A DNA stretch of 64,000 bases from Mytilinidion resinicola (lineage: Eukaryota; Ascomycota; Dothideomycetes; Mytilinidiales; Mytilinidiaceae), in contig NW_022985442.1 in assembly GCF_010093595.1 (NCBI RefSeq), positions 448,046 to 512,045 of the forward strand, read 5' to 3'. This document shows positions 42,716-54,620 of this stretch, piece after piece (position 1 is the stretch's first letter; the number at the start of each line of letters is the position of its first letter). The notes below the pieces were generated by a model, which was given only the letters and a program-made list of their open reading frames with translations, had not been told where the DNA came from and searched no databases. The translations under genes and the position numbers were made by a program.

Positions 42716-43931
42716 CAGTGAAGGAACTGGACTGGGTTAATTTGGACTGGGTTGGATGGGTTACTCTTAATATAGCTCTGGGTTCGACTTCTGATTGGTC
42801 CGGCGCGGGGTGGGTTTGAGGCCGTGGAGCACCCAGGCGCTCCACAGCTTTTCTCTCATACCGAGGAAGTCGTGGTGTTGAGGTTGAGGCAGGCTAGCTG
42901 AGGCCTCTGATTGGCTGAGCTATATACTCCGAGGCCTGCAAGGGGATCCTGTCTCAAAACTGTTAGCGTAGCCATATAGATTGCGACCTATTCCCCTGCA
43001 AAATCTCTTGCCCGTCCTGTGCCCGTTTTTGAAGCTATTCGCACCCCCGTCCAACACCTCATCGCTATGGCCGACGCCGCGCCTGTTGACGAGGCTGTAC
43101 GCCCTCAGCGCTCTATCACCAGCTTCCTTGGTGCACGCTATGCAGCCCCGGTTACTGACAGCGTTATCCTAGCCGAGTATATTAAAACAGCTCCTCTCGC
43201 AGCTGGCCAGGTGCGTGCCGGAGCAACACCAGGTGCCTCTCTTATGTTGATGACATTATTGCATGGTGGAACAATCGATATTATACCTGGCCGGACCTCG
43301 CCCGCTTTGCATTAGACGTCCTCGCCGTGCCGCCGATAAGCGATAAGTGCAAGAGGCTATTTAGCAGCGCATCTATATTGCTGGATAAGCGTAGGAGACG
43401 CCTTGGAATTGATATAATTAAGGCAAACGAGTGTCTACGGTCATCCTACGGCCCTCCTGCTCCGGAAGCATTTGATGATGCGGAGCACGCCGCGTCGCTT
43501 GGTGCATCGCGAGTATCACCAGCCTTACTTGCTGAGCAGGCGGCGGAGCGATTAAGGGTCTCACAATGCGAGGAAGCAGATGCTATGGCTGCTGACGGTG
43601 ACGACGACGCGTTGGCCGAGCAGGAACTACGTGAGGTTGAAGAGGAGGCTATATTGGAGGGTCCTGCACCACCTATTAAGGTTGTAGATGCAGATGAGGA
43701 TAATATGGTGGTTAGCGATGGCTCGGGGATTGCAATTTAGGTAGTAGGTTTGGTCACTTCTCACCCTCAATTTAGCCCACGCTAAGCTACTTTAGGCAAT
43801 ATACTCAGCTTCAACACCTTACAAATCACTAGCGTGGAGCCCCTGTAGCTCCTGGAGCTCCGCAGCGTTTCCGCTGGGTTGGAGTGGATTTGGTTGCTAA
43901 CCCAACCCAGTCCAGTCCAGTTCCTTCACTG
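42716..43931 (+). mobile_element. hAT-family transposon, internally deleted, 8-bp TSD
   Basis: The ends are perfect inverted repeats of 20 bp (CAGTGAAGGAACTGGACTGG) with the CAGTG start usual for hAT. AATCGGAG stands directly on both sides (42708-42715 and 43932-43939), the expected 8-bp duplication. At 1216 bp it is far shorter than an autonomous hAT. It retains sequence for the C-terminal part of the transposase. It lies within a unit of the satellite array. Confidence 0.92.
43067..43740 (+). pseudogene. hAT transposase C-terminal remnant
   Basis: ATG at 43067 opens a frame (MADAAPVDEAVRPQRSITSF) that runs to about 43230. A different frame then carries on with DIIAWWNNRYYTWPDLARFA, LDVLAVPPISDKCKRLFSSA and KANECLRSSYGPP, ending at 43740. 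The second part is the hAT C-terminal dimerisation domain (hATC; W-W, L-A-P and R-L-FSSA blocks). The DNA-binding BED finger and most of the catalytic core are missing, and there is a frameshift between the two parts, so it cannot act as a transposase. Confidence 0.85.
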
Positions 43932-46900
43932 AATCGGAGCACCTCAGACGGCGATATCTCGTCCCAAACAGGTAGCAGACAACAAGAACGAAGCGAATCG
44001 TTCTCAGATGCCATCGAAATCACCGCTTTCATGCCCAGCCTTATGATACCTAAGTCCTGGCATGTCTCGCTATCGCGGCTGCCAAAAGCAGCTTCAATTC
44101 GGGCTCTCGAGCTTTTGACATCGTGTGTTCCATTTTTTCAGTCAGCCAGAACTTCTCAGACGGAACTACACTGTGGTCAAAACGCCTGATTTCAACCACA
44201 TGAGATCTAGGCACTAGGAACTTTTACATCATGCTGTTTTTCAGACGGACCGTGCGGAGGACTCCAAACGGCGAGATCACGTGCCAAACAGATGTCAGAT
44301 ATCAAAACGCAAAGTGAGAATACTCAGACATCATGAAAGTCGCTTTCAAATCTTATTGAAATTCCCGCTTCCTTGCACAAGTTCTAGCTGTCCTGTGCCT
44401 GCTTCTACGGGGTATCACAGGCATCAAAATGGAGGTCGATTTACGCCCTTGCGCTTTTGACATCTTCCCACCGTGATTTAGGACCGGCCAGAGCCCTTCG
44501 GACGACGCTACAGACGTGGCAAACCGCTCGATTTCAACTCCACGAGATTTACACATGCCTGCTTCAACAGGTTATCACAGGCGCCAAGAAGGAGCGTAAC
44601 CTTCACCCTCACGCTTTTGACATCTTGTTGCGGTAATTTAGGGCTCGTCAGCGGCCTTCGGGCGACGCCAGAGACGTGTCAAAACGCTCGAATGCAGCCT
44701 CATAAGATTCTCATCTGCGTGCTTCAACACGCTATCACAGGTGTCAAAAGGGAGCTTAGCCTACGTTCTCGCGCTTTTGACATGGTGTTGCAGTGAATCC
44801 GGGCTAGTCAAAAGCCTTCTGACGACGTCAATAATGTGCCAAAGTACTCGAATCCAATCCCATGAGATCCTTAGGTGCCTGCTTCAAAACGTTATCACAG
44901 GTATCAAAAGGAAACTCAGCCTACGGTCTCATGCTTCTGACATCACGTTGCAGTGATTGAGGGCTAGTCAAAGGCCTTCGGACGGCGTCAACAATGTGCC
45001 AAAGCGGTCAATTTCACTCCCATGTGATGCTTGAGTGCGTGCTTCAACAGGCTAGCACAGGGGCCAAAAGGCAGCTCAGTCTACGTCCTCATGCTTTTGA
45101 CATCTTGCCGCGGTGATTTGGGCCTGGTCAGAGGCATTCAAACGATGTCAGAGACGTGTCAAAACACTCAAATCCGACCCTGTGAGATATATGCCCTAAA
45201 ACCCATTACATTGAGTTGGGTTTCAGGCGGGCCACCTCGGACAACGCTTTCACGTGCCAATGAGTGACGAAATGCAAAGCGGAAAGCAAATCCTATTCAG
45301 AATATCGAGAAACTACTGATGTTCCTCGAGTCACAACCAAATCCTCAGAAAATCATCGCAACGTTGCACAGGTAACCGCTCTCACATGCCTACTTCAACA
45401 GGCTATCACAGGCTCCAAAAGGGAGCCCAAGTCAGTTCGTGCAGACTTTAACATCATGCTGCGGTGAATCTGGACTTGTCGGCGGCCTTCGAACGACGCT
45501 GGGAAGGTTCCGAGTCATCTCGGTCAGATCTGGCTCAGCGTGCCTTTGACTTCCTACCATGAAGTTTTTCAGCCAACGAGAACACCTCAGGCGGCGCGAT
45601 CACGTGTCAAGAAGCCATCAGATATGGAGCGCAAAGCGATTCCCGTCTGGAGTATCAAGGGAATTGCGAACGTTCCAACATATCACGCTCAAATAGTCGG
45701 AAAATTACCGTTACTCTGCGCACGTACTCAGCACCACTTTCCGACTTCGCCTCTGTCACAGCACACGAAAGAGAGTTCAATCAAGAGTGTGTGGTTTGTT
45801 ACATCGTGTTGAGGTAAATTTGAGCCAATCGGGGTCTCTCAAACGATACTACTTGCCTGTCAAAATGCGAGGAAACGGCGCATCTCAATTTAAACCCCGA
45901 TGCTTTTGACATTGTGTTGTGCATTTTTAGACCCATCCAAGGGACTCCAGACGGTGCTAAGAACGTGTCAAACAGCTACATCTTCACGTGTGTCAATCTG
46001 CGCTCTCATGCTTTTGACATCCTGCTCTGAACTCCCCCAGTCACTTAGAGGACCTCAGACGGTACGTCGGTACCACCCCAGTGACAGATATATGTCCGAT
46101 ACTGAGTGCGAAATAAATAACACCAGGATAGCACAGAAGTTCCCACTAATCGTAAATCACGCTCGAATATCCTTAAAACTGCGCACCTTCTTGCCCTTAC
46201 ATGCCGGCCTCGACTGACTATCTCACCTCCCAAAAGAGCGCTCAATCCAGGATGAGCAAATTTTTACATCTTGTTGTGGACTTTTTGACCCTCTCGAGAC
46301 ACTTCAAACGGCGCCAACCACGTGTTGGGCCCTCGCAAATCAATGCCATGAGATCTAGATACTCGTGCTTTTGACATCGTATTGGGAGAATTTAGCCCTC
46401 TCAGGCCACTTCAGACGGTACTAGATAGCTGTCAGGACGTCCCAATTCGACCTCGTGAGATCTGAGCTCTCACGCTTTTGACATAGTAGCATGCAGTTCT
46501 CAGACCTTTCAAGACCCTTCAGACGGTACCAGCCACCTGGAAAGTCCTCGCCAATCAACCCAGTAAGATGTGGCCCCTCGTGTTTTTAACATAATGTGGT
46601 GCACCTTTCTGCCCGAATAAGGCACTTCAGACGGTACCAACTACCTCTTACTCTCTCCTGAATAAGCCCCGTAAGATCTAGTCCTTCGTGTCTTTCACAT
46701 CTTATGCTGCGCTACTCAGCCCCTTTAAGCTACTCCAAACGGCACTCTACAGCTGTCAAACCCTCGTGGACCAACCCAGTGGGATTTGAACCTTGCCGCT
46801 TTTGACATCGTAGCCTGCAATTTTCCGCTGTCACACGCCACTTCAGTCGATATCAACCGTGCGTCAGTCCCCCTTAAACCAACGCTTTAAGATATAGACC

Positions 46901-47150
46901 CTTACGCTCTGAACACCCTATGTTTTAGTTTCTGACCCTTTTAAGCCACCCCAGACGATATCAAGCACCTATCAAAGCCCTGTAAATCAACCCCGTGCAA
47001 TCCGAACCGTCCTAACAACTCACTTCCATTCAGGGCACCTCAGACGCTGGTATCACGCGCCAACAGCTCCCAAGAACAAAGCCTCGCACAGTACACCCGC
47101 AAGATACTCCTAAATCCTATAGGATTTACCATATTGCTGCGTACGTACAT

Positions 47151-47423
47151 ACTCAGGTTGAAATTGATGTGAACTCTCATTTCTATGGGTGTCTAGCTCG
47201 TTGTTTATATACTAGGGGAAGGAGGGGGGCCAGCCCCGGGGGCATAACGTGGTATCTCTTCCTGACGCGTTACTTGATTCATCCTGTTTCCTGATACAGT
47301 ACTGATACCGTGCTGCAGCACTGCTGTTGCACTACCTGTTACTTCCTCCTGTATCAGCATGCTATCCTGATACGTTACTGCATATGAGTTGCTGACCCTA
47401 GGTTGTAGTGCTGCAACCCGAGT
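47151..47423 (+). mobile_element. LTR-like short element, copy 3
   Basis: Same 273-bp sequence as the 27025 copy with one base changed, flanked by direct TACAT (47146-47150 and 47424-47428). It is inserted into the satellite array, with the array resuming right after it. Confidence 0.86.
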
Positions 47424-47454
47424 TACATGCCCCTACATGCCGGCCTGCTATTAG

Positions 47455-47664
47455 TGGTAGCTGGCGTAGGAAGGGCAAAAGATTAGTGAAGGAAAGCATA
47501 AGTTGTATTAATGTTGTAACGAGGGACTATATAGAGTAATAAGACTCCCTTGACAGCAAGGGACAGCAAGGGACAGCAAGGGGCCGCAAGGGAGATGGTG
47601 CAACTCCGTAAGGAGGAGAAAGGAAGAGAAACAAGGGAGAATAGAGGCGTGTTACTGGCTGCCA
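47455..47664. mobile_element. solo LTR, 210 bp
   Basis: It begins TGGTAGCTGG and ends CCAGTAACACGCC in reverse, that is TG...CA with short inverted ends (TGGYAGCYRG), flanked by direct ATTAG (47450-47454 and 47665-47669). A TATA-like CTATATAGAG and a run of GACAGCAAGG repeats lie inside. Canonical termini plus a 5-bp duplication and no internal region fit an LTR left by recombination between the two ends of a retrotransposon. It interrupts a satellite unit. Confidence 0.8.
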
Positions 47665-50596
47665 ATTAGGCCCTCCAAACTGCAGGTTAACTGAGCACGT
47701 GCAATCTTTTACATCCTTTCTTCAAGATTCTCACCTATTTAGGGCACCTCAGACACCGGCATCACGTGCTAGCACCTACTAGAAACGAACCGTCGCACAG
47801 TATATTCGCAAGATACTCCCAAACCCCGTAGGATTCACCAACTCGCTGCGCACATACCCGACCCTGCATGTTAACCTTAGCTAGCTATCAGACCCTCTAA
47901 ATTGCAGGTCAATTCAGCACGTACAATCTTTTACATCCTCTCTTCAAGGTTCTCACCCATTTAGGGCAGCTCAGACGCCAGCGCCACATACCAGCAGCTC
48001 CCGGAAACGAATTATATCGCACATCACAGTGGCACGATACTCCTAAATCCCGGAGGACTCACCAACTCGCTGCACACTAGCACACCCTCACGTGCCGGCT
48101 TCAACTAGCTATCAGGCCTCCCAAGCTGCAGGTCAATTCAACACATGCGGTCCTTTACATCCTTTCTTGAAAGTTCTCGCCATTTAGGGCACCTCAGACC
48201 ACGGCGTTAAGTGTCAACGGTAAACGGAAATGAAGACGATTGCATATTGCACGTATGGGACACTCCCGAATCGCGTAGCATTCACCAAATCACTGCACAC
48301 CTACACACCCCGACGTACCGGCTTCAACTAGCTTTCAGACGCCCCAAATTGCAGGTCAATTCAGCACCTGCAGTCCTTGGAATCCTCTTTTCGAGATTGC
48401 TGCCTTATCAAAGCACCTCAAACGCCGCGATCACGTGCCAGTAGCTTCCAAATATGAAGCAGATCGCACACTACACTGACAAGCTACACTGGGATCACGT
48501 AGGGCTCACCAACTCGCTGCACACCTACACGCCCTCACGTACCAGCTTCGACTAGATATCAGACCTTCCAAAACGAGGCCCAATCTAGCACGTACAGTCT
48601 TTAACATGCTCTCTTCAAGATCCTTAGCTAATCAGGCACCTCAAACGCTACGATCACGTGCCAATAGCTCTTGAAAGCGAAGCATTTCGCACATTACACT
48701 CACGAGCTACACTAGGATCGCAAAGGGAGAACGAGTTCGCTGCGCACCTAGACGTCCTTACATGCCGGCCTCGGCTACTTATTAGACCCCGCAAATGGCA
48801 GGTCAGTTCAGCATGTGCAGTACTTGACATTGTGTTTTTCATTTCCAGAACCTTTCGAGACATTTCAGACAATACTAAACACCTTCTAACTCTCCTTTGC
48901 TACACATATACACAGCCCCACGTGCCGGCTTTAACTAAGTATCAGATGCTTCAAAACGAAGGCCAGTTCAGGGCCTACAGTCCTTAACATCGTGTTTTTC
49001 ACTTTCCAGCCTATTCAAGCCACTCCAAACAATAGTAAACACCTCCCAAATCAGCCTCTGCCGCACTTCTACACGCCCCGACGTGCTGGCTTCAGCCCGT
49101 TGTCCTACCCCTAAAACGGTGGCCAATCTGGCGCGTGCAGTCTTTGACATTATGTTATTCACTTTCTGATCCCTCTGAGCTACTTCAGACGGTACTAAAC
49201 ACCTCTCAAAGTGTCGTACACCCACTTCTACAAGCCTCCGTGTGCCGGCTTCGAATAACTATCCAAAAAAAAGCCCAGCTCAGCACGTGCAGCCTTTGAC
49301 ATCACGTCGCTCGATTTCTGACCCCTTTGAGCCACTTCAGACGATACTAAGTACCTTTAAAATCGACCTTTACTTAGCATTTAGGTATTAGTGTTTGACA
49401 CAGTCTGAAGTGGGCCAGCGAGCTATCGGGCTTGCCAAAACTGGCGTTTCACGGGTTTTTGGACCCGCCAGAGCACCTCAGACGGTGGTAGACAAGCGTA
49501 CAGAAACTCAGAGGTGGGATTTAGGTACTAGTGTTTAAAACCGTCTGAGGTGGCCCAGACAGCTATTAGGTTTACCAAAACTGGCGTTTCCCCGAATTTT
49601 CGGACCTGTCAGGGCACCTCAGACGGTGCTAAACAGGCGTCACAAAGCGCAGAAAGAGGTTATGGTATAGAATGGATTAATTTTAAATACTTTTCCCTGG
49701 TCACACATATACAGCCCCACGTGCCGGCTTCAACTAGCTATCAACCCTCCCAAAACGAAGCCAATATAGTACGTGTTGTTTTTGACACCCTTCATCACGA
49801 TTTTTTCCACCTCCAAAGGCCTTCAGACGGTACTAATCAGCTTTCAAACACTCTATTACTACGCACCTGCACGCCCTCACGTGCCTGCTTCAACTATGTA
49901 TCAGCCCTCCCAAAACGAAGCACAATTCAGCACGTGTAGTTTTTTACATCCTATCTCGCGACTTTTCAAACCTCTAAAGGACTTCAGACGGTACTAAACA
50001 CCTCGCAATCCCTTCTTTGCTACACACCTACATGGGCCTACGTACCGGCTTGAACCATGTATTCGCCCCCCCAAACAGAAGCCCAATATAGCACGTGCAG
50101 CTTTTAACATCCTGTCTCGCGGGTTTTCGCACTGCTAGAGGACTTCAGACGATACTAAGCAGCCCCCAAACGCTCAATTGCTACACACTTACTTGCCCTT
50201 ACGTACCGGCTTCAACTCGCTATCAGAGCCTCCAAAATGCAGGTCAACGTAGCACGTGCAGCTTTTGACATCCTATCTCGCAGGTTTTCGCACTGCTAGA
50301 AGACTTCAGACGATATCAACCACCTCCCAAACCCTCCCAAATCAACCCAATGCAATGTGAACACTCTTGCTTTTGACATCCTATCTTGCGATTTTTTACA
50401 CCCCTAAGGGGCTTTAGACAATGCCATCCACCTCCTAAACCGCCCTCCGCTACGTACCTACACGCCCTTGCATACCGGCTTCAACTAGCTATCAGACCCC
50501 CCAAAATGCAGCCTAATACAGCACGTGCAGCCTTTAACATCGTATTTTTCATTTTTCAACCCTCTCAAGACCCTCCAGACGGTACCAACTACCCCC

Positions 50597-50870
50597 CAAA
50601 CCCTCCCCAACCAGCCCTACGTGATCTGAGCCCTCCAGAACTTGACATCCCATCTCGCACTTTTCCACACAACCAGAGGACTTCAGACGGTACCAACGCC
50701 CCCCCCAAACCCTCCCCAACCAGCCCTACGTGATCTGAGCCCTCCAGAACTTGACATCCTATCTCGCACTTTTCTACACAACTAGAGGACTTCAGACGGT
50801 ACCAACCGCCTCCCAAACCCTCCCCAACTAGCCCTACGTGATATGAGCCCTCCAGAACTTGAACATCCTA
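50597..50870. repeat. near-identical 109-bp satellite units at the array edge
   Basis: The phrase ACGTGATCTGAGCCCTCCAG recurs with exact 109-bp spacing (GTGAT at 50621, 50730 and 50839), with only a few changes between copies. These are the youngest-looking units of the array and define its basic unit length. Confidence 0.85.
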
Positions 50871-51169
50871 CCCTCGAAATGTGGAACCAATCAGGGCACC
50901 TCAAACACCGCCATCACGTGGCCAACCCATCACCTGATTCACACCTCAACAAATCACCGAAATTTTTTGAATAGAAAACAATCTATTCAGCCCGCAGGCT
51001 CGAAACCGGCCTATCGCCGGTCCGTTTTTTTTTGCAACTTTTCAAAACCTATACAGGAGCCTCTCAATAGGGTATCAACACGGACAAAACCGCTACACCA
51101 GGGCTCCAATTCCCAAAACACCGCCAAACCCGCCTATCCGTCCCAGAACATCGCCCAAAAGGATCCGCA

Positions 51170-54100
51170 CTAGTGCCTACCGCGTCCGCCACGCCGACCG
51201 CCACGATATCCGCCATTTCCGCCGTTTCCGCCACGATGCCCTCCGCGTCCGCCATTGTTCGCGTTGTTGTACCCGTACTGCGGCTGCTGCGCGTATGGGT
51301 CGTACCACGGTGGGGGAGGGGGGTACGCCGCCTGGTTATATCCGCCGTTGTAAGCACCCGGACCGTAGTTGTATCCGGCGTTATATCCAACATTTGGCCC
51401 GAAATTGGGGTACCCTGCGTTGGGATGATAAGCGTTTGGCTGCTGCGGGGTCCACCACACAGGGGGAGGGAAGGGGGGAGGGAGGGAGGGAGGGAGGAAG
51501 GGAGGGGGAGGAGGGGTCGGATTCGCGATGCGCGGTGTGGCGTATATGACCGGCGCCTTCTGAATCGTCACCCAGGATTTGACTGGTGCTGCAGCAGACT
51601 GAGGCTCCTCAGGGGGGTCGCTCGTCTGGACTGGAGGAGAGATTTGCTGAGACACTGGAAATTGCTCACCAGCACTGCTAGAATTGCCGTTGCTGTGACC
51701 TCCGTTGGAGTTCCCTCGTGCGCGATTGTTGGCGCCACCGCGATTGTTAGGGCTGCCTCGATTGAAGCCACCGCGCTGGTTGCCTCGGTTGCCTCCGGCT
51801 CGGTCGCGCGTCTCGGCCTTGTCGCTGTCGGTGAGAACGCGGGTGGGGTGCTCCAGGTTGGTGAGAAGCATCGATTTGTGGGCTGACTTGTGCTTGGGCA
51901 TCAAGTAGACGAGGCTGCATTAGTGTTAGCAAAGCTCGATAGCAAAAGAGAACCAAAGGGTAAAAACGAAACGATACCTAATCGATGCATTGTTCTCAAT
52001 GTCAGGCATCTGATCCGACGCAAGAGGATAGGTCAAGGAGCTGCCGGGAAGATAACCCTCGTCTTTGACTACCTTGCCGATCAAACCTTGGCTAGCCTTC
52101 GGGTCCAACGTCATAGTCTCGTTCTCAGCGGGCTTCAGAGAATAGAAGGCCGTGGTGACAGGATCGTAGAGCGGATGCTGCGTCGAGAAGATCAGCATCT
52201 CATGGCCCATCGCGTTGCGAGCCCGCTCGTCGTCCGTGAGCAGATGATCTTTGGTGCGCATGGCCTGCTTGAGCTTGTCCATGTCGACGAAAGGAATAAG
52301 CGCAACGCCCTGCCAGTCGAACTTCTTTCCATTCAGGTCCAGAACGAAGTCGACAGGGTAGAACTCGCGAATGACGCTATCCTCATCGGTCATGAGGATC
52401 CGGTACGGCTCAGGAATGGCGTGGTTGGAAGCAGCGGGCAGGACTGCCATGAGCTGCTCATACGGCTTGAATGGCTCGCCTTTCTTGAACTTGATGGTCA
52501 TCTGATCAATATCCACAAAGTCAGCCGCGAAGGGAGAATAATGGTACGGGTAGTACCACTCCCAGTCGGGGCAGCCTTGGAGATAGTAGAGCAACACCCA
52601 GCAAAGTCCTTCCATGTACGCCTGTCCGACCTTGTGCCGGAAAGCATAATCGTCAGGAGCCACGTTGAACTTCTGCTCGTAATAGCGCTCGGCGTAACCG
52701 TCCTCCCACAGCATGACGGTGTCTGGAGCCGGGTCCTTCTCGCCACCCTTGTGCGTGTGCTCAACAACCGGCGTAGCGCGACCTGGTGTGCCGGTATCGC
52801 TGTCCTCAACGAGCTCCGACTTCCTGCTCTTGCTCGAAGGAGAATCTTCGACAATGGAGACAGCATCCTCGGCATCAACATCCGTGGCAGTGCGCTTCTT
52901 ACCCCTCATCTGGTCCTTGAGAACGGCGGCGGCGCTCATGTTGGCCTTGTTGTGAGCGTCCTTGTCGAACATGGCCTTCTTGTCGATAAGCTGGTCATGT
53001 GTGGCCTGTCTCGCCTCGGCAGACTGCAGCTTGTCCGGGTCGAAGAAGGGAACATTGGCGTAGGTCTCCGTAGTCTCCTTGATGCGCTTCGCTGGAGGCA
53101 TTCCGATGCCGCCACCGCCTCGCCGAGCCGCATTCTGCGCCTCTCGTCGACGAATGCCCTCCTCTCGTCGATCTTCGTTCTGCTTGCGCCTCTTGAAGAT
53201 GCCGTTCTCTAGGGCAGCTAGGCCTTTGAGAATGATCTGGGCACGCGCTAGTACGACTTGGCCATCCTCGGTGACGTATCCACCCATTTCCCGGAACAAC
53301 TTGCGCCAGAGACCAATCAAGGTGTCGATTCCATCTTCGCGGATCTCGAGACTCGGGAGATGAGGAAGGAAATCGTTACCAACAAAGAAGCACATGAAAA
53401 CCCAATCGTCGATAGCACGCTCGGGGTCGGTTGGGAATGGCATGCCCGGAACGAACATTTCCACTTCGAGATATTCGCGGAGCACGTTGACATGCAGCCA
53501 GATGAAAGGCTTCTCCTCTGGCTCAGCGTTCTTGTGTTCATCGTCCTTCTTGACGACTGCACCGGTACACTGGTCGGCGTAATGTCCCTGCTGGCCACAC
53601 TTCCGGCAGGCGTTCTTGTTGGCCTCGAAGAAGACATCCTCGCGCAGGACCCTGAAATGCGGCTCGTGGGTGACTAGAGCAAGCATGATGAGATCTGCGT
53701 CCAAGCCGTAGATGACGTGGCGAGTGTTGGGGTTGTGGTCAGGGGAGCGACGCTGTGACCGGATGAAGTTCATGATCTTGTGCTCTCCTTCGCCAGGAAC
53801 AGAGGCGTCAGAGATGATGACCTTGAGGTTCGCCCAGCTGGGATCGGTGTTGATCTTGTACTGAGTCCAGTACTTCAGGGACGCGGCGAGCAGGTGCATG
53901 AACGGGGTGCCGGGGGTGATGGCGTTGCTGTCCCAGGTCTTCTTGGGCAGGTCGTTGTCCGCTTCCTCCTCTTCACCGTTTCCCTCGTCTTCTGCGTCGC
54001 CATGCTTGAAAGCCTCCATGCGCTTATCCCGAAGCATCTTATCAAACTCAAGTTTCATCTCGTCCTTCTCGGCCGCCTCTCGAGCCGACATGAAGCGTCG

Positions 54101-54620
54101 CTTTCGCTGCTGGTTCTGTTTCGCGCGAGGGGCCACACCATCTAGAAGACCTCTTGTTAGCAAAGTTGCACTGACTGGAGAGGGTGCGGGAGTTGTGGGG
54201 CAGGCCAAGAAATGCGACACCCCAGAGCGACGACATGTAGCCGACAGCAAAGGACGCCGCAAAGGAGGATCTCTTGGATGGCTGGTGTAGCGGGGGTGGG
54301 GCGGAAGACATACCAACTGCCAGGTACAACAGCTTGCGTGGACGAGCCATGTTCACAACGCGCTCGGTGTAGACGAAGACGGCAAGCATCATCTCGAGCT
54401 CGTCGCGAGGGGCGGGCTTGTCCTCGGGGTGGGAACACGGATGAACGATGCCATTCATATCCAGGTAGAGATTGTCAAACTCCTCGCCATTGGGGTTGGG
54501 CTTGGAGTAGTCGATGGGGATCCTGACGCCATCGATCTCGATGGGCTTCTCTTCGGCAACGGCGGACACAATCTTGGGGTACTTCTTAGACAGCCAACGG
54601 AACAGCGCGGGGACACCCAT
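51170..54620 (-). CDS. RAT1: RAT1/XRN2 5'-3' exoribonuclease, 1071 aa
   Basis: Three exons: 54314-54620, 51978-54141 and 51170-51914. The 172- and 63-nt introns have GTATGT/TTCTAG and GTATCG/TGCAG sites, and the product is 1071 aa. Rat1 degrades 5'-monophosphate RNA in the nucleus, trims rRNA and snoRNA, and ends polymerase II transcription (torpedo). The start [16 protein letters not shown] is the family hallmark. Acidic active-site blocks are present: [39 protein letters not shown] and [16 protein letters not shown] knuckle ([14 protein letters not shown]) separates it from cytoplasmic Xrn1. The C-terminus is Pro- and RGG/Gly-rich. The 5' end faces USO1; the 3' end faces the satellite array. 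Confidence 0.96.

Larger units (their letters stand above)
39700..50930. repeat. degenerate satellite array, about 11 kb, units about 109-200 bp
   Basis: Throughout this stretch a set of phrases returns in the same order: TTTTGACATCGTGTTGC, CTTCAGACGGTACCA, ACGTGTCAAAACGC and CCCGTGAGATCTAGG. Basic units of about 110 bp are clearest at 46.3-47.0 kb and after 50.58 kb. Longer units carry an extra block: CCACACTCAGATGCCGTG at 41.4-42.7 kb, CTTCAACAGGCTATCACAGG at 43.9-45.5 kb, and TGCCGGCTTCAACTAGCTAT with CAGGTCAATTCAGCACGTGC at 47-50.5 kb. Copies differ by many substitutions. No gene is supported; the scattered open frames are accidental. Three mobile elements have inserted into it. Confidence 0.85.

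Noticed and set aside
44700..45470. Short frames in the satellite mentioning AYVLALLTWC-like hydrophobic peptides
   Set aside because: Similar peptides recur only because the DNA repeats; no starts in context and frequent stops.
39700..50930. CRISPR-like array or coding repeats
   Set aside because: Units are adjacent and diverged with no constant repeat and unique spacers; frames of 60-140 codons are scattered and not conserved between units.
51173..51886. 237-codon plus-strand frame
   Set aside because: Antisense to the Gly/Pro-rich RAT1 exon 3; explained by its GC-rich low-complexity coding.
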